From assembly GCA_937907165.1 (NCBI GenBank), contig CALCUH010000039.1, forward strand, positions 1-30,256: a stretch of DNA of 30,256 nucleotides, given 5' to 3'. Shown piece after piece: positions 1 to 11,700 of this stretch (position 1 is the first letter of the stretch; every line of letters begins with the position of its first letter). Origin of the DNA: an uncultured Bacteroidales bacterium. Its GTDB lineage: Bacteria; Bacteroidota; Bacteroidia; Bacteroidales; Paludibacteraceae. A program made the translations under genes and the position numbers. The notes under the pieces were generated by a model that did not search any database, had not been told where the DNA came from, and saw only the letters and a list, made by a program, of their open reading frames with translations.

Positions 1-48
1 CACTAAAAGTAACAATCCAGCTATTAAAAGCGCTTTAAAATTTTTCAT
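1..48 (-). CDS. Start of a gene for an exported protein, cut by the left window edge
   Basis: Only the first 16 codons are inside the window. On the minus strand they read MKNFKALLIAGLLLLV: two lysines followed by a long hydrophobic run, as in a signal peptide or lipoprotein leader. The ATG lies 31 bp downstream of the stop of the 1865-residue gene, on the same strand, so it is probably the next gene of that transcript. The rest of the protein, and whether a lipobox cysteine follows, cannot be seen. No function can be given. Confidence 0.6.
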   Translation of the reverse strand, partial: MKNFKALLIAGLLLLV

Positions 49-79
49 ATCTTTTAAATTTTTAATTATTAACACAATA

Positions 80-3000
80 TTATTTACCGCATGGCACCAA
101 AAGGAATTCCGCGGAGACGCTCTCGTCATTTTTCTTAACCCTCACACTCTTGTTTCCGGTGTGCGAGTGTTCGGAGTCGACCTCCACATTTTGCAGAGAG
201 AAGTGCGGAGTATAATCATCCACATTCAAATCCACATCCTCAAAGTTAGAAACGCCCAACTCTTTGTATTCACAATTAGCGGAGACCGCCATCGGAAGGG
301 TGAAATTGTAGCCGTACTGAGCGGCGGAATAGCGATTCAAAGCATCCCTAGACTCCAACTCGAAACCATACGGGCTGAATTTCGTAACTTCAGCAGCGAA
401 TGTCCAACCTTGTTTATCCTTCTCCCAATCCAACAACTTACTGTTCTTCGTATTCTTATAGAATGAAGAGAAATCAGCGAACGTACCATCCTTACGGATG
501 TTGGTGTTACGGTTGTAATTAGACTGCAATCTAGGAGTTTGATAAACCCAAGAACGCTTCACACGATAATTACCCTTTTCGCCGTTCAAGAACGGATTAG
601 CGCTATAAGCTTCATTAGTTTGGGAATACTGGTCGCAAAGAGACTCACCCCATCGAGACTCGTACTCGACCGCACCGGCATTGACCACATCCGTAAATAC
701 AAGTTTGCCATTCTTTATCGGATTGGAAAGCATCGTGAGAGACTCCACCGGAATTGATTGTTGATTTCTGTGGCCGGAGCGGATGATCTTGACATTTTTG
801 TGTGATCCTTCAATAGGATTACCCGCCTTGTCAATGACATTCAGACGCTTATTCACATGATCAACAGACTCGACCCAAGCTCTACCATCGTAATCACTCA
901 TAGTCAACTCATCCCCTTCGCAGAAGACATCAGTAAGATCTTTTGAATTGTCGAAATTGATTTCACTAGTCTTAAAGCCGACATTTTGGAAAGCAGGCGC
1001 CATACCGTTCTCAGCCCAATGGGAAGGCAAAGAGAAGCTATAGATAGAATCATTGAATTCGTTGACAGTACGAGTCAACAACACTTGTCCAGTCTCTTCG
1101 TCCCACGCCATATTTTTGGTCTCGACCATTGATCCGAGATCCTTAGCCACAACCTTATCGAGAATACCATAATGGGTAACTGCCTTAGTGCAGGTGATAG
1201 AACGGAAACGGGTCTCTTGCGCTGAACCGGAAGGCCATACGGTTATACCTGGTATGGCGATAATACCGAAGACGGATAAATCCAAATTCCCCTTAAGCGC
1301 ATTGCTTGAAACGCGAGAGAAGTTCTCCCTTTGGTCAAAAACCATATCAATTTCCAAACCAGCCTTAGTCTTATCCTTAACCTTTCCATCCTTTGAAATA
1401 GTGGTAAACTCATTCAAAAGAGATTTTGAGTTAGTAGTCTTATAGAAATACTCCACAGAAGAAATTGGCTTGTCGCTATTATTCGGATAGACGTAGGAAG
1501 CTTTCTCCTTACCATGCATATCGTTTAACTCGATGGAATAACTCTGAGTAACGGTCAAGTAATCATGAGTATTTTTGCTAAATACTCGAACAAAATTGCT
1601 TGTCACATCCTCAAATTCATGTTTAGAGGCAGCATGACAGTAAATAGGGAAATCCTTAGCAGTATAAAATTCATTGACCACCGACCCTGTCGCATTGCGT
1701 TGAACGCCGTCATGTTGTAACGGTGTAACAGTTACCCGACTATAACCGACAGAAGGGTTAGGGAAGAACATCTCACCATATGGCTTTTCAGTCAAATAGG
1801 AATTATCAGGGGCAAAACGGACAGTCTCATGAGTTATAACTGGTTCACGTAATGCGCTCTCTTCATTACCAATAAAAGGTTCGCTAATAGCGACTCCGCT
1901 ACTGATTACGGTACCGGCAGGAATACCAGGATCGTTACCATCCGCAATTTTAGTGTAAGAGTATTCCTGACCATAAGCGAAATTACGAGATTCGTCTCCC
2001 ACCATGGTACCCCACTGGTCATCGATTGTGATTTTCTTCACACGGAGACCACCACCTTTTTTCGCATAGGTTGGTTCTTTCAAACGGAGGAAAGAATGGG
2101 AAAGATCCACAATATTACAATATCCCTTCGACATTATAAATTTTTCGACTCCGCCAAAACGAGAAGCAATATCGGACATTTGTCCTAACATTTTTCTCAA
2201 AAATTCAATTCCCACATTAGCATCATCTTCATAAACATCGCCTTGGAGATATAATTCGGGACGATTTAAACGAACATATTGAATAGCGGCTTTCAGTATA
2301 GGATTAATAGCATCACCCCTATCACCTAACGTAGCATCCTTAAGACGGATAAAGGCTAATTTCTTGGGCATGGATTGATCCTCCTCTGTGTATGTCCTCA
2401 ATTCGATAGAATTGAAATCTATATTAGCATACCCAGAAACATATTCATAATTCTCTTTTTCAGCAGTTAAATTGACCAAACACTTAAAGAACACCTTCTC
2501 AATTTTGTCGGAACCCTCTCCAATGTATTTCTTAATGAAATCACTTTTATCTTGAGCGAACGAAGCGTCAACTACCACAGTATTAGTGCCATAAAGCGTT
2601 ATGGCAGGTTTGAAATTTTGATCGGAAAAACCAAAATAAGGTTTAAAATTTTCTCTATTATTGTAATTACAAAAACCGACTATCTCGGCCATCTGTGCGG
2701 CACGTTTATCCTGGACAAAGGCATAGTCATCAGACTCGTAATCAATAGCAATCTTACCACCAGAAGGCAATTGGATAGATTTCAAACTCCATGCGGCAAC
2801 ATTTTTGTCCACATTTCTATTCAAAAGGGATAGGTTCTCTTCCTGTGAAGAATTCAAGTTAACGTTGTCAACCCTTTGAACTTTTTCATTTCCATTCTCC
2901 GCTATTTCCTTGATGAAATTTCTTTGGGAAAGGAACGGATTTTCGAAAGAGACATGATTGGAATAAGAGCCCCATCTATCCATAGCGCCCTCTTTGTAAT

Positions 3001-5677
3001 CAGGATTATCAAGATTTTGAATGATACCGGATTTATCGTTTTCATCCACATAAGAGAAAACATAAGGACTCTTCTCCGCCTTTTTTGAACCCATGTAACT
3101 GAAAGAGATACTTTTCAATGTAAGTTTACCGCTCTTAGAATAGGAGTCTTTTGAAGTAGTGTTTTTATTAGCAGGATTATTCTTACACAAAGAGTAATCA
3201 TAATGGAATTTTACCGTCTGAATAGGAGTACCGGATTCATCATATCCTGTTTTTGTCTGGTTTCTCACGAACAGCGCAATGGAATCCAAACGCATTAACG
3301 TATTTCTTGAGATATTTTTGTCATCAGTCGTTAACTCAGATAGAGCCTCGTACGCATCATCACGAGAAGAGTAGTAGAAACGGGCCACATGATTCTTCGA
3401 CTCGATGGAATGGATATAACAAATCTCCTTCTCACCAAAGATATAAGATCCCTTATCGTCTTTAGAAGTACTTTTTGCTGATTCATTGAATGACACATAA
3501 TCGCTATTATACGGATTCCTCCAACGATAATTTTTTTCCATCTTTGCATAGTTGAACTTGGTATAGGAACCTAAATCGTTGGGTGTAGGTCCGTTGCCAT
3601 CAACGTCAACATAATCAGAAGAAAGGAGAGCTGTCAATTGATAAGCATTCGCATAAGCAGGTGTTGAAGTACAATTATAAAATTGATCCTTTCCTACTTG
3701 ATTATTTGTAGATGCATCGTCCTTTGAATATTTTACCAATTGAGAGATTCCAAGATCATCACTACCCTGAACATTGTTCGGATCATTTTTCTTATCAACA
3801 TTAAACGAAACCTCTTTCTGTTTCATATTATATGTCTGGTTTCCGAAGACATAACGATTACCATCTGAACTGGTAACCGTTATTTCAGAAATATGGTGTT
3901 TCTTTCTAATATCAGAATTACGAGAAAAAGTTATAGGTTCAGAAAATTTGCCATAGGAATCCATCGGATATAATACCATATCTTTCTCCAATCCATTTTT
4001 TTGAGCCTCTTCAACTGTTAAGTAGGTGAAACTAAGATTTCGTTTAGCACGCGCTTCTCTTTTTATCTTTTGGATTTCAATATCATTATAATTTTGATCC
4101 TTTAAACATTTCGCATTTTGTTCTTTATCATCTTTAATATCTACATATACAGGGGCAACACCATAAATTTGATTATAATAATCATCATCATAGGCAGAGA
4201 AATCGGAACTGTTTTTAAAATATATATGTTCATATAAATTTCCATCTTGTTCCCCATTAAAAGAATAATTTTTATTCAATGCGCCAGCACCTTTTTCCCA
4301 ACATCCAGAATAAGAATATTGATTAGAGAACGCAATATTGGCGCCGCCCTTGAAAGTTTGTCCACCACCTAAGTCAACACCGCCTGACCCATCTCCTGAA
4401 TGGTTTTCACATCGAGCATCATAAACCATACTAACATCCCTGAAGGGTCTAAACATTCCAGATACACCTTGACAAGATACGTTAAAAATATCATAAGTCA
4501 TCTGTGTAAATGGCAATACAGGAGTATATTTATTATATGTTGCATCTTTTTCCCTATTGAAATCATGCAAAGCGGTTTTATCAGTTATTCCTTTGTCAGA
4601 ATAGATATATCCAAACGCAGGGGATGATTTCTTCTCTATATCAAGATACTGTGTCGTAAAATAGCCAGAAACACCTACCTTAGCATTATTTAAAGCAACC
4701 TCTGCTCCTGTTCCAAAGTCCAAACTGACTCCGACAGAACGATAAGAATTGGAAAGTTGAGGAACATAAGTATGGTTTCCAACTGGAATTGAAGAATTTG
4801 ATCCCCAAGAACCATTGTAGGTTCGGTCTTCCACTTCATTTGATTTTTCATTTATTTCTTTTTTCACTTGACTTGAACTAAAGTCCATAGAAATGGTCTT
4901 ATTTCGTAATCCCGAACGAGAATTTATCGGCAACCCGAAAGTAAGACTTCCGTCAAATGATTTATTTACATCGTTTTTTTCTTTATAATATTGACTCAAA
5001 TTTTGCCCTAATTTAGCGGATGGTGTCAAAGAAAGGCCGCTCTCGGTACCACTTTTTATATCCAAGCCCAACCTTCCCCATAAATTTAATTTAGACACTA
5101 AAGTATCAACACCATCTGCACTCTCGCCTAATCCAAATTTCTTAAGAGAACCAGATAAACCAATATTAACACCAAGTTCAAGGCCTATACCAGAATAATT
5201 ATTATAAAACAAGGAGGCAGAAGTTTTAATATCAAGCCACTCGAATCCAAGAGATTCAGGTTTAATACTTCCGGCCACACCAGCTGTCCAATTAGGTTTA
5301 ATATGTGTTTCGGTCTCTATCTTATCCTCACCATTGAAATCGTCAGGAATACCACGGACAACACGGGTTATGACACCACCCGCATTCAAAGTCCAACCAA
5401 GTCCTACCATACTAGCTTGGTCCTCAACGCCAATACCAGAAGAATAACTAATATTAATTGGATAACCATCAACCTCCATCAAAGGAATATTATACTGGAA
5501 ATCTCCAGTAAAAAGATCAACCATTTTATCCACCCCAGCGGGAGTGAAAGAATTAAACTCTGGTTGTGAAGGACCACCAGTCACCGCCCAAACACTTATT
5601 GAAGGCAAAATAAACTGAGTCGTCAAAACCACCGATAAGACTTTTATCCAACGGCTTTTCCTAATTAAAGACAACAT
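80..5677 (-). CDS. Giant secreted Rhs/SpvB-like N-terminal protein lacking Rhs core
   Basis: An 1865-residue exported protein. Residues 1-31 form a signal peptide (hydrophobic segment, probable cleavage after SVWA). Residues 37-116 carry the opening block typical of Bacteroidetes Rhs/SpvB-like giants: DLFTGDFQYNIPL at 54-66, GLGWTLNAGG at 92-101 and VRGIPDDFNG at 107-116. The body is Tyr-, Asn- and Ser-rich beta-type sequence. The C-terminal 50 residues have a FED...HTGNKSVRVKK pattern resembling small beta-sandwich modules. I see no YD repeats, no RLGRW..DP core, no polymorphic toxin tip and no type IX secretion C-terminal domain. It lies 34 bp after the 2370-residue gene and is probably cotranscribed with it. 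The family match is from memory of the N-terminal block; the function (surface shell, toxin carrier or adhesin) is unknown. It may be a substrate of the neighbouring T2SS-like machine. Confidence 0.85.
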   Translation of the reverse strand: MLSLIRKSRWIKVLSVVLTTQFILPSISVWAVTGGPSQPEFNSFTPAGVDKMVDLFTGDFQYNIPLMEVDGYPINISYSSGIGVEDQASMVGLGWTLNAGGVITRVVRGIPDDFNGEDKIETETHIKPNWTAGVAGSIKPESLGFEWLDIKTSASLFYNNYSGIGLELGVNIGLSGSLKKFGLGESADGVDTLVSKLNLWGRLGLDIKSGTESGLSLTPSAKLGQNLSQYYKEKNDVNKSFDGSLTFGLPINSRSGLRNKTISMDFSSSQVKKEINEKSNEVEDRTYNGSWGSNSSIPVGNHTYVPQLSNSYRSVGVSLDFGTGAEVALNNAKVGVSGYFTTQYLDIEKKSSPAFGYIYSDKGITDKTALHDFNREKDATYNKYTPVLPFTQMTYDIFNVSCQGVSGMFRPFRDVSMVYDARCENHSGDGSGGVDLGGGQTFKGGANIAFSNQYSYSGCWEKGAGALNKNYSFNGEQDGNLYEHIYFKNSSDFSAYDDDYYNQIYGVAPVYVDIKDDKEQNAKCLKDQNYNDIEIQKIKREARAKRNLSFTYLTVEEAQKNGLEKDMVLYPMDSYGKFSEPITFSRNSDIRKKHHISEITVTSSDGNRYVFGNQTYNMKQKEVSFNVDKKNDPNNVQGSDDLGISQLVKYSKDDASTNNQVGKDQFYNCTSTPAYANAYQLTALLSSDYVDVDGNGPTPNDLGSYTKFNYAKMEKNYRWRNPYNSDYVSFNESAKSTSKDDKGSYIFGEKEICYIHSIESKNHVARFYYSSRDDAYEALSELTTDDKNISRNTLMRLDSIALFVRNQTKTGYDESGTPIQTVKFHYDYSLCKNNPANKNTTSKDSYSKSGKLTLKSISFSYMGSKKAEKSPYVFSYVDENDKSGIIQNLDNPDYKEGAMDRWGSYSNHVSFENPFLSQRNFIKEIAENGNEKVQRVDNVNLNSSQEENLSLLNRNVDKNVAAWSLKSIQLPSGGKIAIDYESDDYAFVQDKRAAQMAEIVGFCNYNNRENFKPYFGFSDQNFKPAITLYGTNTVVVDASFAQDKSDFIKKYIGEGSDKIEKVFFKCLVNLTAEKENYEYVSGYANIDFNSIELRTYTEEDQSMPKKLAFIRLKDATLGDRGDAINPILKAAIQYVRLNRPELYLQGDVYEDDANVGIEFLRKMLGQMSDIASRFGGVEKFIMSKGYCNIVDLSHSFLRLKEPTYAKKGGGLRVKKITIDDQWGTMVGDESRNFAYGQEYSYTKIADGNDPGIPAGTVISSGVAISEPFIGNEESALREPVITHETVRFAPDNSYLTEKPYGEMFFPNPSVGYSRVTVTPLQHDGVQRNATGSVVNEFYTAKDFPIYCHAASKHEFEDVTSNFVRVFSKNTHDYLTVTQSYSIELNDMHGKEKASYVYPNNSDKPISSVEYFYKTTNSKSLLNEFTTISKDGKVKDKTKAGLEIDMVFDQRENFSRVSSNALKGNLDLSVFGIIAIPGITVWPSGSAQETRFRSITCTKAVTHYGILDKVVAKDLGSMVETKNMAWDEETGQVLLTRTVNEFNDSIYSFSLPSHWAENGMAPAFQNVGFKTSEINFDNSKDLTDVFCEGDELTMSDYDGRAWVESVDHVNKRLNVIDKAGNPIEGSHKNVKIIRSGHRNQQSIPVESLTMLSNPIKNGKLVFTDVVNAGAVEYESRWGESLCDQYSQTNEAYSANPFLNGEKGNYRVKRSWVYQTPRLQSNYNRNTNIRKDGTFADFSSFYKNTKNSKLLDWEKDKQGWTFAAEVTKFSPYGFELESRDALNRYSAAQYGYNFTLPMAVSANCEYKELGVSNFEDVDLNVDDYTPHFSLQNVEVDSEHSHTGNKSVRVKKNDESVSAEFLLVPCGK

Positions 5678-5711
5678 ATAATTATAATATTTAAATTTTA
5701 CTATTCATTAA

Positions 5712-8700
5712 TTAATCGCATGGATTACAAGGGTCACAACCATCTACCTGAATCTTTTTTGTGACGGAAACCGCAGAAGAAGGATCACACTCCCTATGAC
5801 GAACTGATAATGTCACATCAAACTCACCTGATTTAGGGAAATAGAATGATACTGTCTTACCCATTTCATTTAATTGGTTATTAGTCGGAGAACTCCATGT
5901 ATAAATCACGTCTGAGCCCAAGTCTTTAGCCGTGAAGGTAACCTTACATTCATCTTCTTGATATGTAAAATCGACTTCCTTACCCATTACCAAAGAACGA
6001 ACAACAATATCCTTTTTCTTCAAACAACCATCTTTGAGACCCTCGACAGTTAATGTCACACTATCTTGTCGGAGGATGATTTCAGGAGAAGCACAATCCG
6101 CGCAAGAAAGGCCATCTGACGGCGTCCACCTATAACGATCGGCACCATTAGCCTCCAACTTCACTTTCGCGCCTAAACACTCATCTATTTCACTCTCGAC
6201 ATCAAGGTCAAAAGTAGGTTTTACTATTAAGTTGACAGTTCTTGTCAAAACACAACCACCCTTGGTACGGATTTTTACCGAATAAGAAGAGCGAGAACCG
6301 GAAGCGACCGGATTCTTAATGGTTGGATCGCTAAGACCTTCAGCCGGGCTCCAAAGATAAGACGAACCACCTTCTGCGTGGAGTTGGACAGAATCGCCAT
6401 CACAAACGACACTCTTCGACGCTCTAGCATAAACAAACTTATCGTCAACACTCTTCACCAACACACTCTTCGTGACTTTCGTTCCGCACCAGGACTGCAG
6501 ATCAACGTAATAGACGCCAGGAGTAGAAACAGTAATAGATGCGGAGTTACCAAGTTCATTGATGTTCTTATCGGTTTCTTTCTTATACCAACGATAGGAT
6601 ACTCCTTTCGCGTTAGCAATCAAATTTACCGTCGAACCACTTTGACAAATATGTTTATACGCTGGCATATCGACAACCGGTTCAGGACATGTATTATCAA
6701 TCGAATCACATTTATCGGAATCATCTATTTGTCCGGCTTTATTATTTAAAAAGATTGACAACACACTGGCATCAAACTTATATGGAGTCAACGCACACGA
6801 AGAAACGCTTTCGAAGTTTTCACCACAAGGGACAGTCAAAGAAAGAGAAATAGAATCAACCTGAGAAAGCACTCGTGATACGTTGACCAAGAAGGCGATC
6901 ATGTAAGATTTACCACGATCTAAATATACCGATTCTTCAGATCTTAACGTTAAGAGTTGTTGATTAATTGCCAAATTAGCGTCATTCACATTTGATGCGA
7001 ATTTATAATTACCATCACAAGGAGCATTAAAAATCGCGGACATTATCATGTACTTAGGAGCGTCTGAAGGTATCTTCGCAGAGAAGTCATTCGACACAAC
7101 AGAACCGCTAATGTTATTGATCAAACAACTGCCAGAATTTGAAGAAGATGATGACGAAGAATTAGCATACGAAATCGAAGTGACCATAACACCCTTCCCT
7201 TCAGAACGGTCAACATTTGGCAAATCAATTAATCTATACACATTGCAATCCTCTCCTATCTTAACACTATAATAATATTGTCCGGCAGAAAGTCCTGAGA
7301 TAGAATTGCCCGTACCAATGGACCTAGATTGGCTATCGAACCACTCAATAATAGGCGCCACCTCTGAATCATCATTAACATCCACATTCACTGAGAGTTG
7401 ACCATTGGAATCACAATCAGGATATTTATCTACCGACACCCACACATTTTCAGCACATTGTTGGCAATCTCCCGTAACAACCCGTAATGTATCTTCCACT
7501 TTAGTAATTACGCCATTATTATCGCAAGTGACAGTCACAACGTAATAAGTAGTATCTTGGGAAGGACGAACAAAAATGGATTGAGAAGAGGCTCCTGTAT
7601 TCCACGAATATGAGATGACACCCGCAGGATGGTTAACCACTTCAGCCTTCAACCTTACTCCAGCCTCTTTGCAAACGAAGGATTCCCCTTTAATGGAGAC
7701 GGAGAAAGGACCGTCCCCCATCGGCACATGAATATTCGAGCAATCATTAATCGTATAAGAAGCGGCCACCGTATCCCTATCGCTAGGACGGGAAGAGTCC
7801 CAAACCACTAATTTACGAGAAACCACATAAGGTTCTGTCAATGGGAAAACAGGATGGATAGCCACCGGTAGAGTTACGACAGGGTTTTGAGAAGAGAATA
7901 AAGAAAGTGTGCCAGAACCTGAAGCAGGAGCAAGCCACTCATAATTATAATTACCGGACCCACCGGAAACTCTCACCTTCAATAACACGCTATCTTTCAT
8001 TTCAAATATGGAATCACAAATTCTCAATTGGGAAGGTTGCGATTGGATACCGCAAAAACCACAATTATCAGAAACCTCAGTTCCCCATTTATTGCTTGAA
8101 GCGGCGCCGACTGACTTGCAAACATTGAGATGTTCAGTAGCTATTTGCGCAACATTAATCGTTGCCATGGAACCTGTATAATGGAAACATCCACTACCAC
8201 AAATAAGACCTCTCAATGACTTTGTATGATCATTACCAATATTATCTATATTATTCACATTGGTGACAGACCCAGCCTCAAATGCGAACATTTCAGCTTT
8301 AGGATTGTTTATCTTGCCAAATTTGTCAGCATTAAGAATACCGTAATTTGTGAATTTCACATCATAGTCATTGACGACAAGAGCCGCACTGATATCCATC
8401 TTACCCAAATTGATGACGGCAGCTTTGTGATTCATCGTCAAACCACCCACAACCGTCAAATGACCTCTATTGTAAATTTTGGTTGAGTCCTGCAATGCGA
8501 AATAGTTATTCTTGTTTAAGGATGACTCGATAATAACATTCGCACCTCTATCAATCAACAACGAACCATTTTGACCCAAAGCATTGGCTTCCGGGCGAAT
8601 GGTAATCGGACCATTTCCTGACAAAATCAAGGTTCCCTTGAAATTATAACTCATTATAATCGTCACCGGGACATCGGATTCGATGCGCATTGTAGCGTTT

Positions 8701-11700
8701 TTCTCAAAACCTCTGATAGAACGAGTGATATTAGATACCGTGTTGAGCCAAATATAGGTGGCATTACTCTGGAAATTATGCCATTCATATTCATTCTGAG
8801 GGACAAATTCGGTAGCGTTGTCCACCATATAATCCGCATCCCCCAAATCAGGCAATCCGCAAAAGGCGCCTTCAATCGTATCAGAAGATGGAGTAGATGA
8901 AGACGAATTACAAGAATCCGCCACCGCAACACTAACGGTGAACTGTTGTCTCTGCATCGTTCTTCTATCAGTCACCCATACATCATACAAATTTCTGCCA
9001 ATAGAAGGCGATACACTGACGAAACGAGAGGTGTCTCCGTTAAACCAACGAATAGACAAATTTTCAAAAATAGATTTGTCATCAGAATCGACAATCAAAG
9101 TTGTTGAGCTGTACGGGCAAAGTTCTTTGTCACCCTTAATGGTGATAGCAGGTCGGAATATACTATCGTTGAGGGTTATATCTTTTTCACAAGAAACCGA
9201 TCCCTTTGTTATTGTCACCGAATAATTAGCGTTCTCAGCATTAGGCACAACAATAGATGGAGTAGTTTTGTTGTTACTCCAACGATAGCTGTCACCGCCA
9301 ATGGCAGTCAGTGTGACATTACCGTTTTTCGTATAAGAAGTGACCGTTGCGTCCATCACATCCACATGGAAAGAAGCCGTATACTCCTTATTAGTTCGAA
9401 GATTTGTCACACAGACCACATAAGTTTCACTCTTTGAAGGAGTGACCACAAGAGAAGATACCGTATATGACGGATGGTTGATCCAACGATAAGAGCAAGA
9501 GTCACACGCAGGAGACAACACAGCCGTCAACGTCACTGAAGAACCCTTGCATATCACATGATTGCTACCATTGATTGTAAGCGAAGTCGGATCCTGCGCA
9601 GTTTCATGACCCGTGACGGAATACGATTGCGTACATTCAAATCCGAACTGATCTTTCACAACCACGCTGTATTCTTTCCTCTCATTAGAGACTTCAATGG
9701 ATTGCGTGTTAGCCCCATTAGACCATAGATATTCCACACCACCTATTGCCTTTAAAGTAATTTTTCCTGAAGAAGAGACACTTTCAACAGACACACGAAC
9801 CACATTGACGAAGATGGAATCCATTCCTGCCGATTTCGTCTCTTTATCAGTCACTTTTACCACATACCATCCGGACTTCTCTGGGCGAACCCTTATTTTG
9901 CTTGACTCACGTTGTGACTCATCAGATATGTTCCAACTATAGGAATATTTACCGCTTCCGTTCAGACCAGTCACAGACAATTCAATTTCATCACCTTTAC
10001 ATACCGAATATTCCTTATTCGAAGATTCCACCAAAACGTTAAGTGGATCAACAGTCTCGTAGTGATAAGAATCGACATTCAAACTCACTTTACAAGTAGC
10101 ATTAGCATTAGTGATTTCCACCACATAGGTCTTAGCGGCATTAGAAGAGGATGAGACCCTTATGACGCCGGAAGTACTATTGCCCCAATTATAGGAAGTT
10201 CCGCCTACCGCAACCAATTCCGCTTGGTTCTCATTTTGCCAATAAACATCAGCGGACATTACCACCACTTTATTAATCGACATACGTTTTTCACCTGTTT
10301 GAGTATCTGTCACGATAACTTTATAATCTACAGTCACCGATTCAGAAACCTGACAAGAAGCATCTTGGGAAATAACAGTCGGATCATCTCCACGGAACCA
10401 CTCATATGTGAATTCACCGCTACCACCGACAACTACCGGCGTTAAAATCGTTTGAGTCTTGGCAGGCATTCCCCAACAGAGATACTCGTCACGAAGAGAG
10501 ACACTGAATTCTGAAGATAAGCTATTACCGCCAATCAATATTTCTTCCGTACAAACATTATCAACTGTAAGTGTGCAACTCTTCTGCTCGACAGGCCAAT
10601 CCAATGAAATGTTGCTACCTTGATATGTTGAACCATCATAATTCCAACTATAATTAGATCCGCCCACACCTAACAAATAAATTTTACCATTTGTGCCGTC
10701 CATCTTTTTCTCCACCCAATGACTAGCTGTACGGACGACAACCTTAAAGGTGACTACCTTATGGATTGTATTATCTGAATTAGATATGCTTAAATGATAT
10801 TCCTGTCCTTTAGCGGGAGAAACAACCACATTCGGGTTGGTGGAATTTAATTCCAACCAACTATAGGAATAATTACCTGATTCAACACCTATCTTAACGG
10901 ATTCTCCCTTACATATCGTCAAGACAACCAAAGAAGAGTCAGCATTCACAACCGGCACGATAGGGACAACCGGCACAATAGGATCCGGATCATCACCACC
11001 GACAGGCTCAACTACCACCTTCGTATTTATCTCTGAATTTTTTTCCACATTGTCTTTCAAAGATATCATACAAAGCGTACCTCCATCTAACCATACAGGT
11101 ATCATAGAATCCGCAGGTATTGGTTTGACGGTTCTGACTTCACCCAAAACCTCAACTTCCATAGAGTTTGTATTCGTAGTTTTAACCTTGATGGAAGGAA
11201 CCGTAACCGTGAAAACGGCAGATCCGGAAATATTCAATTTTCTATCCTTTACCACCAAAGCATATTCGCTCGTAGCAGCTACACTATCAGATATGGAAGA
11301 GGTATGAGCCGACCCGACATTCCATATATACTCATAATCGCCACTACCGCCACTAACTATCGAGGAGAGTTCGACTTTAGATCCAGGGCATATACTCTGA
11401 GGACCTGTGATAATCACTTGGAGCTCTTTCTCTTTAACATATGGAGGAATGGTATCGGTAGACATATACGTCCTACAAGTCACTCCATTTTTAGTCATGT
11501 CAACGTAATAAGTCTCTTTTTTATGGGAGAAAGGAACTCTAATGAACGATTCGCTTGATCCGTTGTTCCATCGATAAGAATCGGCATATGTCGCAGTCGC
11601 CAAAACACCATCATTCTCTTTGTCATAAGTGATATTGCCATCCAACACATAAACAACAACATCCTTATAACCGATAGAATGGCCGTCTTTGCTCACATAA

